Below the pieces are notes generated by a model. That model worked only from the letters and a program-made list of their open reading frames with translations. It made no database searches and was not told the origin of the DNA. Shown piece after piece: positions 41,466 through 45,954 of a DNA stretch of 45,954 nucleotides (the first letter of the stretch is position 1; each line of letters opens with the position of its first letter). The position numbers and the translations under genes are program-made. The DNA lies in the NCBI GenBank assembly GCA_030833205.1, contig JAURHS010000010.1, forward strand, positions 1 to 45,954, in the 5' to 3' direction. Source of the DNA: Prosthecobacter sp. (GTDB lineage: Bacteria > Verrucomicrobiota > Verrucomicrobiia > Verrucomicrobiales > Verrucomicrobiaceae).

Positions 41466-44306
41466 CTACCGCAGGCTGCGCAGGAACGCCACCAAATCCA
41501 AGAGCTCGCCGCGCTGCAGGGTCATGTCCAGGCCCATCGGCATGAGGCTCTGCTCCAGTTGCTGCTGGGAGAGAATTTGATCATGCCGCAGCACATGCTC
41601 GACCCCCGCGAGATCCACGACGATCAGCCCCTCGGCACTGTGGCTGCGAATCACCCCTGTGACCTGCCCCCCATCACGGGTCTCAAAGGCATGCGCCTCA
41701 TAGTCGCGGGCAAGGGTGCTGCTGGGAAAAAGAATGCTCTCCAACAGATCGCGCTCACTGCGAATGGCGCCGATGTGGCTGAGGTCCGGCCCCACGGCCC
41801 GTCCGTAATCACCAATCTTGTGACAGGCTAGACAGGTTCCCTTCCCCTGCTGCCAGAGCTCCCTTCCGCGCCGCGCATCCCCCTGAGTCGCAGCGGCCGC
41901 CGCCAGCTCCCCCAACGCTCGACGCTTCGATTCGATGCCCGCCACACCCTTGCGGTAGGCTGGGAGCAGGACTTTCTCGAAGGATTCAGGAGGCGCATCG
42001 GCAAGAGCCGTGCGGTAATGGCTCTCCTGGAGACTCACCAGCGAAGGGTTGCGCGCCAAGGCACCCACCCATGAAGCAAGCGCAGCGCCGCGCTGGCGCT
42101 TGACCAGAGGCAGCAGCACCCTCAGCTCCACGGGGCCGGCCTGCTCAAACACCGAAGGCTCCAGCATCTCCAGCGGGGCTGCAGCCAGAAGACCCGCGGC
42201 AGCGATGCGAGCTGAGGCTGAGGCCTTGGGGTCCACCAGACTGTCACGCAACCAGCGCACCTGAGATTCATCCCAACGAGGCTTGCTGCGCGCTGCCATG
42301 GCCTTGAGGCGAAGCACCAACGGCTTCCCATCATCGGCGGCAAAGGTGGCCAAATCCGCATCCAACCCGGGCAGAGCGGCGCGCTTGAGCACATCCAGCA
42401 GAAGTGCCGAAGGCTGGCGCTGCCAGAGACTGCGCAATGCAGACTCCATCGCCGGAATGGGCTTGGGACCCTGAGACTGTGAGAGCACCTGCAAAGCGAT
42501 CTGCGTGATGCCGGACTGAGTCTGCTCGAGCATGCGAAGCAACAACTCCAGTCGGCGAGGATCATCGCCAAGCGCGAGGATGCCCCCCTGCAACAACGAC
42601 AGACGGTCCGCATCACCCTTCGCCTGCGCCAGCCACTCCGACAATCGCGAGGCAAGGACATCGCGGCCCCCTGGACTCTGCGAAAGCATGACCAGTGCGG
42701 CCTGTGCCAACTCACCAGGCTGCTCAATCCACAGGGCAAGTTTGGATTCGACCACCTTTGCCAATTGTGGTTCAGGTTGCAGCGGAAGCGAGCGCAACAC
42801 CAAGAGCCGGGCGCTTGGACTGCGAGCTTGCTGCAACATGGCGGCATCCACAGCCCCGAGGCTGCGCAACGCATGAATCACACTGTGCTCAAGCACGGCA
42901 TCGAGATCCCTCTCCACCACCCCCTGAAGCGCGGTCTTCAGCGCAGCATCCAAAACAGGCTTGTCCGCCGCCAGTTGTTCCAGCGCCCGCCGACGCTGAT
43001 GATCGTCCTCGCCTTCAAGCGCAGCCACGCAGTCCTTCAGGCTCATGGCGGCAACCAGAGGCTCATTGGGCTTGGCACCCCGCTTGCCGCCACTGAAGCT
43101 GATGCGGTAGATCCCTCCCAACACATCGGCCTTGGCCATCAAACTGCTCGGGCAGCCGATGCGAAACCAGCCGCCGGTGTTGAGAAGCAAAAGAGAACCG
43201 TCGCGAGGATCCACCAACACATCCGTGAGGTGAATGTCGGGATCGTGAAGCTTGAGAAACTCGTTTTCCACTGCGCGATAGCTTGACCCCTGGGGCATGA
43301 GCTCCATGCGAACCAGTCGCTGGGTGTTGAAGTGCGTGACCATGAACTGCTCTGCACTGCCAGCACCTGGCCACTGCGGCCAGAAACAGCAGCCACTGAC
43401 GGCCACATGCCCAAAGTTGTGCATCACCGGCATCACCGGCAAGGACCGCTGAACATGGGCGATGGCCTGCAACTGATCGGCCCTCTCGTAAACTCCACCA
43501 GGCAGCCAATGCACGATGGTGTCACCGCGGGGCTGCGAGTAATACAAATTTTGCACCCCAATCACATCCCCGCGCCTACTGAAATCAACCTCCACAGGAT
43601 TGTCGCCGCAACCGAGACTGTGCCAGCGCAGATCCGCGCCATCCGGCCTGCAGGACCAAATGCCGCAGGCCAGAGACTCATCAACCACTCGACCGCCAGC
43701 CTCCGTCGCCCGGTGCCCCTTGCGACCGTGGCACCAATACAACCGTCCGTTGTGAGGATTGAAAAAGGGGCCGTGGATGTCAGCGGCATTCCCGGTGTAG
43801 TCAAAGCCAGTTGCCAACTCCACCCGTTCGTCGGCCACGCCATCGCCATCGCGATCAGTGAGCTTCCACAGGCTTGGCGGCGAACCAACATAGAGACTGC
43901 CATTGAGCCAGCAACAGCCTTGCGGGAAGGTCATCTTGTCGGCAAACACCGTGCTGTGCTCAAACACCCCATCGCGATCGCGGTCCTCAAGCATGAGGAT
44001 GCGATTGGGCTTGGCTGCATCCAGCTGCGCCTTGTTCCAATTCACGCCAACGGCATCACCGACAAATAGCCTCCCCCGATCATCCAGACAGCCCATGATC
44101 GGATGCAGGACCAGAGGGGCAGCTGCAACCTGCTTGAGCTCAAAACCATCGCTGAGGTCATGCCTTGGAAGTTTGGGCTCAAAGCGGGCTTCAAGACGCA
44201 CGGGGCGAGTGGCCTCCTTTGGAAGGTCCAAGGCCGCCGCAGCCTGGCCAGCGGCACTCGACACCAGGGCGCCCAGAAACAGCCCCAACACAACAAAACG
44301 GTTCAT
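41466..44306 (-). CDS. PVC-type membrane-bound dehydrogenase-like protein with C-terminal haem domain
   Basis: A 946-residue exported protein. A signal peptide (FVVLGLFLGALVSSAAG) is followed by a beta-propeller with acidic loops (DRDRDGVFEH, DRDGDGVADE), a long helical HEAT-like region (residues about 400-780) and a C-terminal cytochrome c domain with CLACHKIGDYGRAVGPDLSHIG; CLACH is encoded at 41820-41834. The ending VAFLRSLR is usual for the family. It probably oxidises a sugar or alcohol in the periplasm and passes electrons to the haem, but the substrate is unknown. GTG 44321 is an alternative start with AAAGGGG about 7 bases before it; ATG 44306 is chosen as the simpler one. It relates to the protein at 1-2293. 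The TauE-type gene is 53 bp upstream. Confidence 0.93.
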   Translation of the reverse strand: MNRFVVLGLFLGALVSSAAGQAAAALDLPKEATRPVRLEARFEPKLPRHDLSDGFELKQVAAAPLVLHPIMGCLDDRGRLFVGDAVGVNWNKAQLDAAKPNRILMLEDRDRDGVFEHSTVFADKMTFPQGCCWLNGSLYVGSPPSLWKLTDRDGDGVADERVELATGFDYTGNAADIHGPFFNPHNGRLYWCHGRKGHRATEAGGRVVDESLACGIWSCRPDGADLRWHSLGCGDNPVEVDFSRRGDVIGVQNLYYSQPRGDTIVHWLPGGVYERADQLQAIAHVQRSLPVMPVMHNFGHVAVSGCCFWPQWPGAGSAEQFMVTHFNTQRLVRMELMPQGSSYRAVENEFLKLHDPDIHLTDVLVDPRDGSLLLLNTGGWFRIGCPSSLMAKADVLGGIYRISFSGGKRGAKPNEPLVAAMSLKDCVAALEGEDDHQRRRALEQLAADKPVLDAALKTALQGVVERDLDAVLEHSVIHALRSLGAVDAAMLQQARSPSARLLVLRSLPLQPEPQLAKVVESKLALWIEQPGELAQAALVMLSQSPGGRDVLASRLSEWLAQAKGDADRLSLLQGGILALGDDPRRLELLLRMLEQTQSGITQIALQVLSQSQGPKPIPAMESALRSLWQRQPSALLLDVLKRAALPGLDADLATFAADDGKPLVLRLKAMAARSKPRWDESQVRWLRDSLVDPKASASARIAAAGLLAAAPLEMLEPSVFEQAGPVELRVLLPLVKRQRGAALASWVGALARNPSLVSLQESHYRTALADAPPESFEKVLLPAYRKGVAGIESKRRALGELAAAAATQGDARRGRELWQQGKGTCLACHKIGDYGRAVGPDLSHIGAIRSERDLLESILFPSSTLARDYEAHAFETRDGGQVTGVIRSHSAEGLIVVDLAGVEHVLRHDQILSQQQLEQSLMPMGLDMTLQRGELLDLVAFLRSLR

Positions 44307-44359
44307 GGCAGGGATACTCACCTAGAGGCCCCTTTGTTGCACGGGCGACCCGAACAGCC

Positions 44360-45178
44360 TCAGGCGGCCACCATCCAAAGTGCCGCCAGAAAAGTAAGCA
44401 CAAAAAGGGTCCACTCGAAGGGCTTTTGTGGAATCCTGCGCAGGATCTGCCAGCCAAGGATCACCCCCAGAACCACGGCGGGCAGCAGGATGGCATTGGT
44501 AAGCAGAGAGCGGCTATTGATGATACCAAGGTCGGCGGAGAAAGGCACCTTGAAGAGATTGAGAAACAGAAAGTAACGACTAAAGACCCCCAGGTGCTCA
44601 CGCTTCGGCAGGTGCTGCGCCAGAAGATAAACCGTCATCACTGGCCCTGCTGCATTGGCCAGCATCGTCACCACACCCGCAATCAGACCCATGACCCACG
44701 AGAACCCTTGATGGCCACTGAGGAAGGCGGTGGCCTGTGCCTTGGTGGTGATGAGCAGGTGAAAGATCAGCAGACCAACGATCACCCAGCCGATGATGGG
44801 TCTGGCGGCGTGGTTGTCGATTCGTCCCAGCAGCACCCAACCCAAGATCACACCGAGCATGGCAGCGGGAGCGATCTTCCACACCTGTCTCCAGGTCCCG
44901 GCTCCGCGATTGACCCAGAAGCCCATGAGATCAGCGGCAATCAGCAGGGGCAACACGAGGCCCACACTAGGCTTGGCGCCAAAGGCCTGCGCCATCAATA
45001 CCACATTGAGGGTCGCCGTGCCTGCCAACCCTGCCTTGGAAAGGCCGATGCAAATGGAGGCCGCCACCGCCATCAACAGGACCCACCCGTCCCCGCCAAT
45101 GAGGGTGTGCTGATTGAGAAACTCGAGGAAGGCCGCCAAGTCCTCTTGATGGGGCCGATAGCGGAAAAGTTCCAGCAA
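44360..45178 (-). CDS. TauE/SafE-family membrane permease
   Basis: A 272-residue membrane protein with about eight helices in two related halves. ICIGLSKAGLAGTATLNVVL in the first half and WVMGLIAGVVTMLANAAGPVMTVYL in the second are the family motifs. Members export sulfite, sulfoacetate or other small anions, and many are unassigned. It is first in the long minus-strand run and is divergent from the PQQ-like gene with 57 bp between. The sulfatase in the same run releases sulfate, not sulfite, so a shared role is only a guess. Confidence 0.9.
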   Translation of the reverse strand: MLELFRYRPHQEDLAAFLEFLNQHTLIGGDGWVLLMAVAASICIGLSKAGLAGTATLNVVLMAQAFGAKPSVGLVLPLLIAADLMGFWVNRGAGTWRQVWKIAPAAMLGVILGWVLLGRIDNHAARPIIGWVIVGLLIFHLLITTKAQATAFLSGHQGFSWVMGLIAGVVTMLANAAGPVMTVYLLAQHLPKREHLGVFSRYFLFLNLFKVPFSADLGIINSRSLLTNAILLPAVVLGVILGWQILRRIPQKPFEWTLFVLTFLAALWMVAA

Positions 45179-45235
45179 AACTTCACTGCAGCATTGGAGA
45201 TTGCAGGGCGGCTGCCGGCACTTTAGGCTTTGCCC

Positions 45236-45954
45236 ATGCTTGCCCGAACCTGCATCCCCGTCTCCCTGACGCTCACCATGCTGCTGGCCAGCCCGCAGGC
45301 GCTCAAGTCAGAGAACTGGCCACAGTGGCGCGGCCCAAGATTGGATGGGCAAAGTCTGGACAGTGGCTACCCCACCGCTCCCGCAGCAAGCGACATCCAA
45401 TGGCGGACCGAGGTCGAAGGTCAGGGGCACGCCTCGCCCATTGTATGGCAGGACTCGATCTTCCTGGTGACTGCCAATGCGGACACCCAGGAGCGTCTGC
45501 TCCTCCGAATGGAGCGCGGCACCGGCAGGCTGATTTGGAGAACCTCAGTGCTCAAGTCACCCATGGAGGGCAAGCACCGCCTCAACAGCCATGCCTCCAG
45601 CACCCCGGCCACCGATGGCAAACACATCTACACCGCCTTTCTCGACGGGGACCAAGCCGTCCTCAGCGCCCACGACTTCAAGGGACGGTTGCAGTGGCAA
45701 AAGCGCCTCGGTCCATTCGCCAGCAAGCACGGCTTCTGCTCAAGCCCAATCCTGTTTGAGAACCAGGTCATCGTCAATGCAGACCACGACGGTCCCGGTT
45801 ACATGGTCAGCGTGGACGGCGAGACTGGGCGCGAGATTTGGCGCACACAGCGCCCCAATCAAACCAGAAGCTACTGCGTGCCGATCATCGTTGAGGCAGC
45901 GGGGCGGACCCAAATGCTTCTCTCCGGCAGCAAGTGCGTGGCCTCCTACAACCC
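45236..45954 (+). CDS. PQQ-like beta-propeller protein (3' end cut off)
   Basis: The frame is open from ATG 45236 to the window edge (239 complete codons). A signal peptide (TCIPVSLTLTMLLASPQAL) is followed by NWPQWRGPRLDG, the usual opening of PQQ-like repeat proteins in Planctomycetes and Verrucomicrobia. Propeller repeats follow (GQGHASPIVWQDSIFLVTAN, RMERGTGRLIWRTS, SVDGETGREIWRTQ). Many members lack the PQQ-binding residues and act as periplasmic scaffolds; this cannot be judged from the fragment. It is divergent from the TauE-type gene. Confidence 0.9.
   Translation, partial: MLARTCIPVSLTLTMLLASPQALKSENWPQWRGPRLDGQSLDSGYPTAPAASDIQWRTEVEGQGHASPIVWQDSIFLVTANADTQERLLLRMERGTGRLIWRTSVLKSPMEGKHRLNSHASSTPATDGKHIYTAFLDGDQAVLSAHDFKGRLQWQKRLGPFASKHGFCSSPILFENQVIVNADHDGPGYMVSVDGETGREIWRTQRPNQTRSYCVPIIVEAAGRTQMLLSGSKCVASYN

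Noticed and set aside
44165..45226. 353-residue open frame on plus across the TauE-type gene
   Set aside because: Very rich in His, Gln and Gly, with no domain; the minus strand encodes a typical membrane permease.
1..45954. CRISPR array, insertion sequence, prophage or toxin-antitoxin module
   Set aside because: No regularly spaced repeats, transposase, integrase, phage structural or toxin-antitoxin genes are visible; all large frames belong to recognised chromosomal families.

Overview
This 45,954-base window is a GC-rich, gene-dense piece of a bacterial chromosome. I recognise 34 protein genes. No rRNA, tRNA, CRISPR array, transposase or prophage gene is visible. The organism is most likely a member of the PVC superphylum, probably Verrucomicrobiota. 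The main reasons are two large proteins that join a dehydrogenase-type propeller to a C-terminal Planctomycetes/Verrucomicrobia-type haem domain (CAACH and CLACH motifs), a PQQ-like propeller protein opening with NWPQWRGP, a sulfatase, an ExbB-ExbD-TPR operon and a long Bacteroidetes/Verrucomicrobia-type altronate dehydratase. Most start codons lack a clear Shine-Dalgarno sequence. The phylum call is inference; no marker tree could be built here.

Layout. 1-2293 (-): start of a haem-bearing dehydrogenase-like protein, cut by the window edge. 2373-5939 (+): beta-CASP metallo-beta-lactamase nuclease, CDP-alcohol phosphatidyltransferase, an AT-rich regulatory-looking gap, a small exported protein and a methyltransferase. 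5948-11421 (-): a complete tripartite RND efflux operon (pump, adaptor, TolC). 11610-12456 (+): ribosomal protein L9 with its own promoter and a textbook terminator, then a dual CDGSH iron-sulfur protein. 12540-16422 (+): ExbB, ExbD and an 872-residue Pro-rich/TPR protein, closely packed. 16423-16794: a gene-free convergent gap. 16795-19153 (-): HtrA-type protease and a nucleoid-associated protein.

19284-21488 (+): a glycosyltransferase-PAP2 phosphatase fusion, overlapping at its end with a convergent tRNA-dihydrouridine synthase; rpoN follows on the minus strand. 24078-25001 (+): a sugar isomerase/epimerase. 25033-29747 (-): ribulokinase, an orphan LolC/E-type permease and altronate dehydratase, forming a sugar-acid/pentose group. 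29855-33276 (+): a NodT-type outer-membrane factor translationally coupled to an OafA-type acyltransferase with an SGNH domain. 33270-45178 (-): a long same-strand run of thioesterase, NAD(P)HX repair enzyme, sulfatase, Cys/His-rich lipoprotein, TatD, kelch lipoprotein, RarA, second haem-bearing dehydrogenase-like protein and TauE-type permease. 45236-end (+): a PQQ-like propeller protein cut by the edge.

The most unusual points are (i) the ExbB/ExbD operon whose third gene looks like a TonB-style anchored Pro-rich linker carrying TPRs instead of a TonB C-terminal domain, (ii) a promoter region at 4535-4618 with three related half-sites that can form two mutually exclusive hairpins, (iii) the glycosyltransferase-PAP2 fusion, (iv) an orphan Lol-type permease inside a sugar-acid operon and (v) a 372-bp convergent gap with much potential secondary structure. 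None of these is proven to be a new system.
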